DNA of 64,000 nucleotides. Source: Dorea longicatena (GTDB taxonomy: Bacteria > Bacillota > Clostridia > Lachnospirales > Lachnospiraceae). Under the pieces are notes generated by a model. It ran no database searches. It saw nothing but the letters and a program-made list of their open reading frames with translations, and had not been told where the DNA came from. Position 1 is the stretch's first letter. Each line of letters opens with the position of its first letter. The stretch covers positions 2,187,501 to 2,251,500 of the forward strand of contig NZ_CP100126.1 of assembly GCF_024168045.1 (NCBI RefSeq). The letters are read 5' to 3'. Position numbers and translations under genes: made by a program. Shown piece by piece: positions 26,849-36,432 of this stretch.

Positions 26849-28609
26849 TTACAGCCGTCTTAAAATATCCAGTGAATGATACAAGTTCATCGTTCCATAT
26901 CCCCACTGTGTATTTGGATATTCTATCGCCGGAAGCTTCTGCGCACCCATCACGATCACATTCCTTACCTGACTGGCTGATGCTCCACCCGCTCCCGGCT
27001 GATCACTGATCCACTTCATGATCAGTGCACAGCCACCTGCCGCAATTGCTGTTGCTGCACTTGAACCGGTGCGTTCTTTGAATCCTCCGCCCGGTACCGC
27101 ACCGGTAACCGCTACTCCCGGTGCAGCATAATCCGGTTTGATTCTTTCATCTCTAGTATACCCTCTGCCCGAATTAATATCAACCGTATTCTCCTGACTG
27201 TTATAATAAGACACCGTCATCGTATGCTCCCCTCCTGCCGGTTCTGTAAATGTGGTATCCGGATTCGATTCCAGAAAATATACTTCTCCATCCAGAAACT
27301 CTTTCATGGGCAGCCACATATGAAACTCCCCCTTCGGCTGCATCACAGGCTTTACTTCTATTTTCCAGATTCCCGGTACTGCTTTCCGCAGCCGGATAAA
27401 CACCAGCTGTGCATCGCTATTCTCCTGCAGAAGTCTGTACTCCACCGTAACAGCCGTCCGTTCAAAAGCAAATACAAAATCAAACAGATATCCCAGACGT
27501 ACCGGAATCTGCCCGGTACGTTCTCCGGAAGGTGATGTGATCGACACTGTCACAATGTTCGGAAGGGTACTCCATAACTCCGTCACAAAACCTTTCACCC
27601 CTTCCCCTACCCTGATCTCCGCTGTCCGTATATTCTGTGCCTCCGTAAATGTTCCGTAATAATGATGTCTCTGCGCTGCCTCATTCCCGGTTCCCGTTAC
27701 TACACAGCGGTTTCTCAGCAATGCATAGCCATCCAGAACTCCTGCAAGCAAAGAGTCACCATTATGCCCTCCGAAACTGGTTCCGATCGCCATACAGATC
27801 ACAAGCGGCATCTCCCGTCTGCGGGCCAGTTCATTCAGATACCGAAGTCCGGCCAGGATATCATTTTCCTGATAACAGTGTGCATCTTCTGCAACCCCAA
27901 AAAATTCTTTCAGATATTTTTTTGCCGGCTTAAGCTTTACCATCGCGATCACCGCCTCCGGGGCAGCCCCAAGAAACTGTCCACTGCTTTCTGCACTTCC
28001 GGCAGCCACACTTGCAACAAATGTTCCATGCCCATCTGTATCTTCCGAAGAGATCAGTTCTTGCGGACTTTCCGAATGCAGAGCCGCATTGATTCTTTCT
28101 TCGGTATACTCTGTTCCATACAGAAAGCCCTCCGGCGGATCCCCACCCTGAATTGTCTGATCCCAGATCCCCGCAATTCTTGTTGTCCCGTCAAGATTAC
28201 AGAATACCGGATGGGTATAATCGATCCCCGTATCCAGGAAACCGATCATAATCCCCTCTCCCATAAGCTGCAGCGTCGGATAATTCTGCAGCGTAATAAT
28301 TCCGGCTGCATCTAACGGCTGCATATCCAGAAGTGTATAGCACTTGGGGATCGCGCCGTACCAGTACTGCCGCAAGGATAAGGGAAGTAACATCCGACTG
28401 TCTAACGACACACTTTTATATCCGAAATCCAGCTCCTGGATACACATCTTTTCTGTATCCACTCCTTCTAACTCATCTTCCCTGTATGGCGAGATAATAA
28501 AATCCCAGTAATCTTCCGATAATATCTTTTCTTTACATCTGTCTTCCAATGAAAAAAAGCCTTTCATATACATTTGTTTTATGTATATGAAAGACTTCGT
28601 GTCATTCAT
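26849..28609 (-). CDS. S8-family subtilisin-like serine protease (Csp-like)
   Basis: 586 residues with an intact triad: Asp in GFLDTGIDYTHP, His in DTDGHGTFVAS, Ser in RTGSSAATAIAAG. A long jellyroll-like insertion lies between His and Ser regions (about residues 300-490), as in the clostridial CspA/B/C-type and related proteases. No signal peptide is seen. The start is unsure: the ATG at 28609 and the ATG at 28567 fall before or inside the upstream gene's terminator hairpin and have no ribosome site. A TTG at 28549, with GAAAGG about ten bases before it, is an alternative giving a family-like N-terminus (KILSEDYWDFI). Confidence 0.88.
   Translation of the reverse strand: MNDTKSFIYIKQMYMKGFFSLEDRCKEKILSEDYWDFIISPYREDELEGVDTEKMCIQELDFGYKSVSLDSRMLLPLSLRQYWYGAIPKCYTLLDMQPLDAAGIITLQNYPTLQLMGEGIMIGFLDTGIDYTHPVFCNLDGTTRIAGIWDQTIQGGDPPEGFLYGTEYTEERINAALHSESPQELISSEDTDGHGTFVASVAAGSAESSGQFLGAAPEAVIAMVKLKPAKKYLKEFFGVAEDAHCYQENDILAGLRYLNELARRREMPLVICMAIGTSFGGHNGDSLLAGVLDGYALLRNRCVVTGTGNEAAQRHHYYGTFTEAQNIRTAEIRVGEGVKGFVTELWSTLPNIVTVSITSPSGERTGQIPVRLGYLFDFVFAFERTAVTVEYRLLQENSDAQLVFIRLRKAVPGIWKIEVKPVMQPKGEFHMWLPMKEFLDGEVYFLESNPDTTFTEPAGGEHTMTVSYYNSQENTVDINSGRGYTRDERIKPDYAAPGVAVTGAVPGGGFKERTGSSAATAIAAGGCALIMKWISDQPGAGGASASQVRNVIVMGAQKLPAIEYPNTQWGYGTMNLYHSLDILRRL
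28551..28593 (-). terminator. Terminator of the cytidylate-kinase-like gene, inside the protease 5' end
   Basis: Minus strand CTTTCATATACAT (28593-28581) pairs with ATGTATATGAAAG (28573-28561) around a seven-base loop, followed by CTTTTTTTC. It overlaps the first codons of the annotated protease frame, so it either separates the two genes or acts as an attenuator. Confidence 0.75.
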
Positions 28610-28617
28610 TAATATTT

Positions 28618-29619
28618 TTATGCATTTGTATGCTGGTTCAGCATACGCTCGATGATCTCCACAGATTCTTCGATACCATAACTTGCACTGTTAAAACAGA
28701 TATCATAGTTCACAGCATCTCCCCACTTCTGGCCGGTATAAAAATTGTAATATTTCGAATGCTGACGGTCAATCTTCTTCAAAAGGCGTTCTGCTTTTTT
28801 ATGATCCAGATTATTGACTTCCATGACTCTGTGTACACGCTGTTCAAAAGGAGCTGTAATAAAGATACTGATATGTGGAATATGATTATTTGCCAGTATC
28901 ACATCCGCACATCGTCCCATAACAATGAAATCTTCTTCTTTTGCCTTCTTACATATCAGATCACTCTGATTAAAGAAGATTGCATCTTCTTTTGTCAGAC
29001 CATGATAACGGTCAAAATCTTTCAGACGTTCTTTCAACGTCCGTCCGGATCCCTGGTACTTATTCTCAATCTCATTTGTTCCCAGATCTGCCACATCTAC
29101 AACCGAATCTTTCTCCGCGTCCAGACGTCTCAATACTTCATTGAATATCTCTGCATCGTAATAGTTGATCCTGAGTGCATCCGCCAGTGCAAATCCAATA
29201 TCGTTACCCGCACTTCCATGTGTTCTTCCGATACAGATGATCAGATGATCATCCTTTGAAAACTTCTGACGCAGGTTCGATGTATTTAGCTTTGCCCTGT
29301 TTTCATCCAGAATCTCAACTTTTCCAAAACCTGCCGGCAGTTCTGCGATTTCTTTTAATATCTCATCATATTTTCTCATCAGTCTGGATCGGTCTTCATC
29401 CTTACGGATCGTACGTGCCATGTTACTGATCAGCGCAAGCTCACTTCTGAGCAGATGCCCCTGTGGCTTTGTACGCATCAGCTTCACAAGACTTTCTACA
29501 CAAGTACGTTTGTCTCCCGTAAAGGTACGGCCAAGAGAAGAACCTACACATTCATAGACTTCTCCGTCCAGATCATAGATCCGTTCCGCTATGTCATAGT
29601 ATTTATTCTTATTTTCCAT
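28618..29619 (-). CDS. Cytidylate kinase-like family protein
   Basis: 333 residues. The C-terminal two thirds (from about residue 125) match the cytidylate-kinase-like family: LIICIGRTHGSAGNDIGFAL in place of a classical P-loop, then INYYDAEIF, FIVMGRCADVIL and FITAPFEQRV. The N-terminal third is an unassigned helical domain. Related to Cmk-type NMP kinases, but the nucleotide substrate is not established for this branch. ATG 29619 has GGGAGG nine bases upstream; a GTG three codons earlier overlaps that site. Follows the antiporter by 15 bases. Confidence 0.82.
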   Translation of the reverse strand: MENKNKYYDIAERIYDLDGEVYECVGSSLGRTFTGDKRTCVESLVKLMRTKPQGHLLRSELALISNMARTIRKDEDRSRLMRKYDEILKEIAELPAGFGKVEILDENRAKLNTSNLRQKFSKDDHLIICIGRTHGSAGNDIGFALADALRINYYDAEIFNEVLRRLDAEKDSVVDVADLGTNEIENKYQGSGRTLKERLKDFDRYHGLTKEDAIFFNQSDLICKKAKEEDFIVMGRCADVILANNHIPHISIFITAPFEQRVHRVMEVNNLDHKKAERLLKKIDRQHSKYYNFYTGQKWGDAVNYDICFNSASYGIEESVEIIERMLNQHTNA

Positions 29620-29634
29620 GTTCCGCACCTCCCC

Positions 29635-30993
29635 TTACAAAAAGAATACCAGCATATCGATAATAAATACCGGTATCAGACATGTCAGTGACCATACCAT
29701 ATATCCGAAGAACGATGGCATACGCACACCATTTTCATCTGACATAGATTTTACCATGAAGTTCGGCGCATTTCCGATATAGGTATTTGCTCCCATAAAT
29801 ACAGCTCCACAGGAGATTGCCTCCAGCATCTTAACAGGAACCGAACCAAGTGTCGTCACAACACCGCTCTTGAACCCAAGTGCTCCCGCCGTTGTAAGGA
29901 ATACCAGATACGTTGGTGTATTATCCAGAAAACTTGACAGTGCTCCGGTTGCCCAGAACATTTCAAATGGTTTATTGATACCAAGTTCCGCACCATTTGC
30001 CTTCAGAATCATCAATGCAGGCTGCATCGTGATAAAGATTCCGATGAACAGAACCGCAACTTCCTGAATTGCCCCCCAGGTAAAATGGTTACGGATACGT
30101 ACTTCTTCTTTTGTCGTTTTAAATGATAAAAATGCTGCCAGAAGGATGATCACGATCTCGATCACAGACGGGAATCCAAGCGTCACTTCTCCAAGGATAT
30201 GGATTCCTTTTACCGTTCCGTCCGCATTCTGGAATGCAGACATACCAGGAAGCATTCCACTTAAGATTACAGCTCCGACAATCATTGCAACATATATCAG
30301 ATTATGAAGTCCTACAATTCTAACGTGTGTTCCGGGCTCTCTGATATCTGGTTTTCTACCTTCCGCAATATCTTTTCTGTAAGCTCTTCTATCCAGAAAA
30401 TAGAATAACGTCAGCAAAATGATCATGTTAAAGATCAGTATATGAAACAGCTTCAGGCTCCAGAAAAACGGAACACCACGCATGAATCCCATCAGAAGCG
30501 GCGGATCTCCGATCGGTGTCAGACATCCTCCCATATTAGAGATCAGGAAGATAAAAAAGATCATAATGTGACTTTTTCTTTTTCTCCACGAATTCATCTT
30601 AATAAACGGACGTACCAGAAGCATACTTGATCCGGTCGTTCCGATCACGCTGGAAAGCAGTGTTCCCAGAACAAACAATGCCGTATTGATCCTCGGTGAT
30701 CCGGCAAACTCACCGTCAATTGTAATGTTACCTGCTACACAGAACAGACCGAACAATAAAATGATAAATGTCAGATAATCATTTACCACACATTCCAAAA
30801 CCGTCTCTCCCATTGTAAACATTCCGTACTTTGCAGCAAACGGAACAATAAACAGTACCGACCAGAACGCAACTGCAAGCGGCTGATGCTTTTCCCACCA
30901 GTCCGGCTTGATCAGAGGCATAACGGCAATACTGAGCAACAGCCCTGCAAAGGGTATGCAGAGCCAAACTGGAATAGCTGATAATTCCTCCAT
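29635..30993 (-). CDS. Sodium:proton antiporter / ion transporter of the NhaD-CitM superfamily
   Basis: About 452 residues with 11-12 helices, beginning WLCIPFAGLLLSIAVMPLI, typical of the putative Na+/H+ antiporter group (CitMHS_2 type). Conserved ISNMGGCLTPIGDPPLLMG and FLDNTPTYLVFL lie in the two re-entrant halves. It probably exchanges Na+ for protons, though related proteins carry dicarboxylates. ATG 30993 has GGAG seven bases upstream; an ATG at 31008 with GAGG is nearly as good. First gene of a run into the kinase-like gene. Confidence 0.85.
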   Translation of the reverse strand: MEELSAIPVWLCIPFAGLLLSIAVMPLIKPDWWEKHQPLAVAFWSVLFIVPFAAKYGMFTMGETVLECVVNDYLTFIILLFGLFCVAGNITIDGEFAGSPRINTALFVLGTLLSSVIGTTGSSMLLVRPFIKMNSWRKRKSHIMIFFIFLISNMGGCLTPIGDPPLLMGFMRGVPFFWSLKLFHILIFNMIILLTLFYFLDRRAYRKDIAEGRKPDIREPGTHVRIVGLHNLIYVAMIVGAVILSGMLPGMSAFQNADGTVKGIHILGEVTLGFPSVIEIVIILLAAFLSFKTTKEEVRIRNHFTWGAIQEVAVLFIGIFITMQPALMILKANGAELGINKPFEMFWATGALSSFLDNTPTYLVFLTTAGALGFKSGVVTTLGSVPVKMLEAISCGAVFMGANTYIGNAPNFMVKSMSDENGVRMPSFFGYMVWSLTCLIPVFIIDMLVFFL

Positions 30994-31048
30994 TCCTTTC
31001 TCCTCCATTCTTCCTCAAGTAAAGTCTTATGTGTCATTGCATAATGAA

Positions 31049-31065
31049 AGCTGTCATTGACAGCT
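31049..31065 (-). terminator. Weak hairpin after clpX
   Basis: AGCTGTC pairs with GACAGCT around AAT on the minus strand, 28 bases past the clpX stop, followed by TTCATT. The U-tract is poor. Confidence 0.35.
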
Positions 31066-31092
31066 CTCTTAGCATTCTATATGTAAAATGTA

Positions 31093-32538
31093 TTATTGAA
31101 GCCTTGGTACTTCCTGACCTCTCAACATTATTACCGGTCCTCCGGTTCCCTCAATATATTCTTTTGTGATAACAACCTCTCCAATATTGTCATCCTTCGG
31201 GATTTCATACATGATATCTAACATGAATTCTTCGATGATCGCACGAAGCGCCCTCGCTCCGGTATCTTTCTTCATTGCTTTTTTTGCGATCGCATGAAGT
31301 GCGCCGTCATCGAATTCCAATTTTACTTCGTCTAATGCAAGCAGTTTCTGATATTGCTTCAAAATTGCATTCTTAGGCTCTTTTAATATCTCCACCAGCA
31401 TATCTTCACTCATACCCTGTAAGGTAAATACAATCGGCAGACGTCCCAGGAACTCCGGTATCATACCGAATACACGCAAATCCTCTGTTGCGACCTTTTT
31501 AAGAATCTCTTTGTCGTTATTGTATTTATCTCTCAGATCCGCTCCGAATCCGATCGCTGCCTGTTTGGTCAGACGTTCTTTGATAATTCCTTCCAGATCC
31601 GGGAATGCACCTCCACAGATGAACAGAATGTTCCTCGTATTCACTGTTGTAAGCGGAACCATTGCATTCTTGCTCGTTGCCCCGACAGGAACTTCCACAT
31701 CACTTCCTTCCAGAAGTTTCAGCATTCCCTGCTGTACAGACTCACCGCTCACATCACGCTGACTGGAGTTTTTCTTCTTTGCGATCTTGTCGATCTCATC
31801 AATAAAAATAATTCCCTGTTCTGCCTTTTCGACATCATTATCTGCTGCCGCAAGCAGTTTGGATACAACGCTTTCGATATCATCACCGATGTACCCTGCC
31901 TCTGTAAGAGATGTTGCATCCGTAATTGCAAGCGGAACATCCAGAATCCTTGCCAGTGTCTTTACAAGATACGTCTTACCGGAACCTGTCGGCCCGATCA
32001 TCAGCATGTTGGATTTCTCAATCTCAATGTCATCCATCGAATCCGTTGCCACACGCTTATAATGATTATATACTGCAACCGACATCACTTTCTTTGCATA
32101 TTCCTGTCCTACCACATACTCGTCCAGTTTTGCTTTGATCTTGTGCGGAGCCGGAAGATTCCGGATATCTACTAACGGCTTGTATTCTTCGCCTTCTTTT
32201 TTCTTCTTGATCTTCTGCTGTTTTGGAATACTCTGCTCCATATCAGACATGTTGAATACCTGTACTCCCGGAATATTCATCAGCTGACTGTAATCGATCG
32301 GTCCGTTCGACATTGCATCAAAGCTCTTCTGCATGCAGTCATTGCAGACACAGATGTGGTTCGGAAGTTCGATCATCTTCCCTGCAACACTCTCCGGACG
32401 TCTGCATATAAAACATACTTTTTCATACTCATCATCATTTTGTTTCTTATCATCCGAATCTGACGTCTTCTTTGTTGTTTCTACTTCGACGTCTTCTACT
32501 TTTTCGATTTCCTGATTGTTATCGTCCTGATTGGTCAT
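31093..32538 (-). CDS. clpX: ClpX-like AAA+ unfoldase (divergent)
   Basis: 481 residues. An acidic N-terminal tail precedes the zinc-binding domain (CFIC...CVCNDC). The AAA+ core has Walker A GPTGSGKTYL, Walker B IIFIDEIDKIA, pore loop GYIGDD and a sensor-2 region DTGARALR. The ClpP-docking tripeptide is present (AAIGFGADLR). The segment where ClpX normally has the RKH pore loop reads VGATSKNAM, so that substrate-selection loop is not conserved. It feeds substrates to ClpP. clpP is not next to it; the neighbour is ligA. ATG 32538 has GGAGAG; an ATG at 32574 would add 12 residues without a site. Confidence 0.88.
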   Translation of the reverse strand: MTNQDDNNQEIEKVEDVEVETTKKTSDSDDKKQNDDEYEKVCFICRRPESVAGKMIELPNHICVCNDCMQKSFDAMSNGPIDYSQLMNIPGVQVFNMSDMEQSIPKQQKIKKKKEGEEYKPLVDIRNLPAPHKIKAKLDEYVVGQEYAKKVMSVAVYNHYKRVATDSMDDIEIEKSNMLMIGPTGSGKTYLVKTLARILDVPLAITDATSLTEAGYIGDDIESVVSKLLAAADNDVEKAEQGIIFIDEIDKIAKKKNSSQRDVSGESVQQGMLKLLEGSDVEVPVGATSKNAMVPLTTVNTRNILFICGGAFPDLEGIIKERLTKQAAIGFGADLRDKYNNDKEILKKVATEDLRVFGMIPEFLGRLPIVFTLQGMSEDMLVEILKEPKNAILKQYQKLLALDEVKLEFDDGALHAIAKKAMKKDTGARALRAIIEEFMLDIMYEIPKDDNIGEVVITKEYIEGTGGPVIMLRGQEVPRLQ

Positions 32539-32591
32539 TATTCTCTCCTTCTTACTTTTTGTCGTATCTTTCACTCTGTTTTATCCTGGTT

Positions 32592-34559
32592 CTATGATTC
32601 TTCCTGATTTACCAATTCCAAAAATGTCTCTTCGGAAATAATCGGGATCCCCAGTTCATTTGCTTTCTTATTTTTGGAAGATGTGCTGGTTACATCATTG
32701 TTGATCAAGTAATTCGTTTTGGACGTTACCGATCCTGTCACCTTTCCTCCCAGACTTTCAATCAATTCCTTCACTTCACCGCGGTTTGCAAAATGTGTTA
32801 CGCTTCCGGTGATCACAAAATTGACACCTTCAAAAATCTGTTTCTTTGTTGATGTCTCTTCCGGGATTGTCAACTCTTCTAAAAGCTTTCTGAAATTCTC
32901 CACATGCTTTGCATCTGAAAAATATCCGGTGAATGCCTTTGCCAGAACTTCTCCCACGCCCTGGATCTCATTTAATTCCTCTTCTGTAACCCTCAAAAGG
33001 GCTTCTACATCATATTTCAACTCTCTGCAGATAACCTTTGCATTGGCAAGTCCGATCCCTGCGATTCCCAGTGAATAGACGACTCTTGGCAGCGTGGTTG
33101 TTCTTGCTTTTTCCACACTTTCGATCAGTTTCCTGTACGATTTTTCTCCAAATCCTTCCATTCCCCGAATCTCGTCTTTGTACTGATCCAGATGGAAGAT
33201 ATCGGCAAATGTATGGATATATCCTCTGGAAATGAATTTTTCCAGTGTTGCTTCCGACAATCCTTCTATATTAAGTGCATCTCTGCTTACGAATAATGCA
33301 AATGCCTTCACATGCTTTGCCTGGCATTCCGGATTCATACAGTATAATGCTTTCGCATTTCCTACCTGTCTGATCTTCGTCTCACCCTGACAGACCGGAC
33401 ATCTTTCCGGAATATCTTTCACACCGCTTCTTGTTAGATTCTCTGCAATCTGCGGAATGATCATATTTGCCTTATAAACTTCGATCTTATCTCCGATGCC
33501 AAGTTCCAGTTCTTCCATAATGCTGATATTGTGAACACTTGCACGGCTGACCGTCGTTCCTTCCAACTCCACCGGATCAAAGATTGCAACCGGATTGATC
33601 AGTCCTGTCCTTGACGGACTCCATTCGATTTCACGCAGAATCGTTTCCCTGATCTCATCCTGCCATTTGAATGCGTAAGAATCTCTCGGGAATTTTGCTG
33701 TTCTTCCCAACGATCTTCCATACGCTATATCATCATATGATAGCACAAGTCCGTCAGAAGGAAAATCATTTTTACTAATCTCTGACGAAAATTTAGCAAC
33801 TTCATCTTCTACTGTATCTCTGGTCACCATATGATATTCTACCGTCGTGAATCCCTGTGCTTTCAGCCATTCCATCTGACAAGCTCTGGAATTCTGAAAA
33901 TCAACTCCATTTGCCTGCACTAACGTGAATGCATAGAACATAACATTTCTCTTTGCCGTGATCTGGTTATTGAGCTGTCTGACTGAACCACTGCATAAGT
34001 TTCTTGGATTTTTATATTTTGCATCTACATCTTCAATCTCTTCATTGATCTTCTCGAAGTCATGATATCCGATCACCGCTTCTCCTCTTAAAATCAATTC
34101 CCCCTGGTAAGCGATCTGCACCGGTACATTCTTGAATACCTTCGCATTGTTTGTAACCACTTCACCGACTTCTCCGTTACCGCGTGTGACCGCTTTATAA
34201 AGCTTTCCGTCACGATAAGTCAGCACGATCGTCAATCCGTCCATCTTCCAGGACATCAATACTTTCTGACTGCCAACGAAGTTCTTAAGTTCTTCTACTT
34301 CTTTCGTCTTATCCAGTGAGAGCATCGGGCTTTCATGCCTTTCTTTTGGGAGTTCACTGACAACTTCATATCCGACATTTACCGTCGGACTGTTTGACAA
34401 TGTAATTCCCAGTTCTTTTTCCAGATTCTGCAGTTCATCATACAATCTGTCATATTCGTAGTTGCTCATGATCTCCTGCGCATCCTGATAATAAGATCTG
34501 GATGCTTTATTCAGAAGTTCTACTAATTCCAGCATTCTCTCGTTCTTTGACTGTCCCAT
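32592..34559 (-). CDS. ligA: NAD+-dependent DNA ligase
   Basis: 655 residues in the standard order: Ia domain (YDRLYDELQNLE), adenylation domain with nucleotidyl lysine in SWKMDGL, OB fold (ISRTGLINPVAIFDPVELEGTTVSRAS-type region), zinc finger CPVC...CMNPEC, helix-hairpin-helix repeats, and C-terminal BRCT (GVNFVITGSVTHFANR). Seals nicks in replication and repair. AAGGAAT precedes the ATG. Its first 53 bases overlap the end of the pseudouridine synthase gene in another frame, so the genes are co-transcribed. Confidence 0.95.
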   Translation of the reverse strand: MGQSKNERMLELVELLNKASRSYYQDAQEIMSNYEYDRLYDELQNLEKELGITLSNSPTVNVGYEVVSELPKERHESPMLSLDKTKEVEELKNFVGSQKVLMSWKMDGLTIVLTYRDGKLYKAVTRGNGEVGEVVTNNAKVFKNVPVQIAYQGELILRGEAVIGYHDFEKINEEIEDVDAKYKNPRNLCSGSVRQLNNQITAKRNVMFYAFTLVQANGVDFQNSRACQMEWLKAQGFTTVEYHMVTRDTVEDEVAKFSSEISKNDFPSDGLVLSYDDIAYGRSLGRTAKFPRDSYAFKWQDEIRETILREIEWSPSRTGLINPVAIFDPVELEGTTVSRASVHNISIMEELELGIGDKIEVYKANMIIPQIAENLTRSGVKDIPERCPVCQGETKIRQVGNAKALYCMNPECQAKHVKAFALFVSRDALNIEGLSEATLEKFISRGYIHTFADIFHLDQYKDEIRGMEGFGEKSYRKLIESVEKARTTTLPRVVYSLGIAGIGLANAKVICRELKYDVEALLRVTEEELNEIQGVGEVLAKAFTGYFSDAKHVENFRKLLEELTIPEETSTKKQIFEGVNFVITGSVTHFANRGEVKELIESLGGKVTGSVTSKTNYLINNDVTSTSSKNKKANELGIPIISEETFLELVNQEES

Positions 34560-35253
34560 ATAATTCCTTTAACTCCTGTTCTGTTAATTCTCTTACCTGT
34601 CCCGGTTTCAGATCTCCAAGTTCCACGTTCATGATCCGTATCCTTTTTAACACATCCACCTTATATCCGAGTGCTTCGCACATGCGCCGTATCTGTCTGT
34701 TCAATCCCTGTGTCAGAATAATGGAAAATGTATATTTCCCGGTCTTTTTTACTGTACAGGGTCTGGTCACCGCATCCAGATTCTTTTCTTTGTCTCTGAT
34801 GTGTACTCCCCGGCTCATCTTCTCAATGAATTCCGGAGTAACTTCTTTGTTTACTCTGACCTTATATTCTTTCTCATGTGCATATCTTGCGCGCATCATG
34901 CCGTTGATCAGATCTCCATCATTTGTCATGATCAGAAGCCCTTCCGAATCTTTATCCAGTCTTCCTGCATAAGTGATGCGTACCGGATAATTGAGGAACC
35001 GGATGATGTTCTTTTTCTCCCTTTTGTCTTCTGTACAAACAATCCCGGCAGGTTTGTACACTGCCAGGACCGTTTTTTCCGTTTTGCTTTTGACCACTTT
35101 TTTTCCGACACGGATCTCCTGTCCGTCTTCTACTTTCATGCCGGGAGCTGCTGTCTTTCCATCCACAGTCACAATTCCCGACTCGATCAGCCTGTCTGCC
35201 TCCCTTCTGGAACAGACACCGGCTTCGCTTAAATACTTGTTCAGTCTAATCAT
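34507..35253 (-). CDS. 23S rRNA/tRNA pseudouridine synthase, RsuA/RluB/RluF group
   Basis: 248 residues. An S4 RNA-binding domain (LNKYLSEAGVCSRREADRLI) is followed by the catalytic domain with Asp in YAGRLDKDSEGLLI, and QGLNRQIRRMCEALGY near the end, as in RluF. Which uridine is modified cannot be read from sequence. The ATG at 35253 overlaps the stop of the DHHW gene (ATGATTAG), suggesting translational coupling; the ribosome site is weak. Confidence 0.9.
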   Translation of the reverse strand: MIRLNKYLSEAGVCSRREADRLIESGIVTVDGKTAAPGMKVEDGQEIRVGKKVVKSKTEKTVLAVYKPAGIVCTEDKREKKNIIRFLNYPVRITYAGRLDKDSEGLLIMTNDGDLINGMMRARYAHEKEYKVRVNKEVTPEFIEKMSRGVHIRDKEKNLDAVTRPCTVKKTGKYTFSIILTQGLNRQIRRMCEALGYKVDVLKRIRIMNVELGDLKPGQVRELTEQELKELYGTVKERENAGISRTSE

Positions 35254-36424
35254 TCTGCAATACCCCGCTGATACTGTTATCCTGCACAAATGTATTACCG
35301 TTATACAGGAACAGAACACTTGTGATCTTATTTTTCTTCATAACTTCTCTGATATCATCATAATAATATCTTGGATCAACCACTATGATTTCTCTGTAAT
35401 ATGCCGTCAGAAACGGAATTACACTATTCGCATAGGAATCTTTTACAAGCAACAGTCTGTCTGTTGTATCTGCCGTCGTTCTGATATCCAGGACGGGATA
35501 ATTACCGCCAAGAAATAATGCATATTTATCCTTTTCTTTCAACTTGGATGTATCGTATAACGTTGCTGTTTTCTTTTTTTCATTCACATTATTTACAACT
35601 ACCTGTGGTGCTGTTTTCAGATCATCCGGTGCGTATATATAGATCGGCTCATTATAGTCTGTTTCATATCCGTTTGTCGCCGATAAGGTTCCGTTAAATG
35701 AATTCGTCACTGCATAGGATTTCATAGCCGGTGCTTTCGATGTATCCAGTTTCATAGCCGCAGCCAGCGCCTGATATCCATAGTAAGCACCAAGCGTCGT
35801 CCAGTGATGATCCGTATGGTAATATATCTCTTCTGCTCTGTGCTTTTTCAATGTATCTTCTACATTTACCCACTGAAAAGCTGTCCCAAGCGAAGCCTTT
35901 ATTTTCTGAAACTGTTTATCCTGATCTTCTGTCACTGCACAATACGGAAGTTTGTCCGACTCGATATTTGCAGCATTCGGTACCAGCATCATATACATCG
36001 GGATATCTTTATATGTCTCCTGAAACTTTTTCATTGCATCCAGATTTGCTTTCAATTGTTCTTCATCCGGTCTGGCTATATCCTCTAACAGATAATGATC
36101 CTTTCCTTTAAATACACCATTTGCCTTACGTTTTCCTGCGATCAGATCAATACGGCTCTTTAAAGCTACCCAGAAATCTCTTCCTGCAAACTGATCCGAT
36201 ACATAAGATTCATACTGTTTCATCCATCTTCCGCTTTCAATACCGGAAATCGTAAGCTTCGGTCTCTGTTCCAGTGCCCGGTTTTCTTTTGCCGAAAATC
36301 CCCTGTCAGCAGTTGCAATATTTACCACGCAGAAGATAACCATCATTACAATAAACAGCAATGCAATTACTTTATTTCTCTGTTCTTCTCTTTTTCTTTC
36401 CCATTTCTTTCTCGACTGTCTCAT
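35246..36424 (-). CDS. DHHW-family protein, AlgX/AlgJ-like O-acylation partner
   Basis: 392 residues with a signal-anchor helix (about 19-39, VIALLFIVMMVIFCVVNIA) and an extracellular SGNH-like domain. The family motif is YHTDHHWTTLGAYYGYQAL. In homologous systems AlgJ/AlgX-type proteins act with an MBOAT to place acetyl groups on exported polysaccharide. It directly follows the MBOAT gene (8 bases), which supports the pairing. AGGAG precedes the ATG. Confidence 0.85.
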   Translation of the reverse strand: MRQSRKKWERKREEQRNKVIALLFIVMMVIFCVVNIATADRGFSAKENRALEQRPKLTISGIESGRWMKQYESYVSDQFAGRDFWVALKSRIDLIAGKRKANGVFKGKDHYLLEDIARPDEEQLKANLDAMKKFQETYKDIPMYMMLVPNAANIESDKLPYCAVTEDQDKQFQKIKASLGTAFQWVNVEDTLKKHRAEEIYYHTDHHWTTLGAYYGYQALAAAMKLDTSKAPAMKSYAVTNSFNGTLSATNGYETDYNEPIYIYAPDDLKTAPQVVVNNVNEKKKTATLYDTSKLKEKDKYALFLGGNYPVLDIRTTADTTDRLLLVKDSYANSVIPFLTAYYREIIVVDPRYYYDDIREVMKKNKITSVLFLYNGNTFVQDNSISGVLQND

Positions 36425-36432
36425 CTTTGCTC

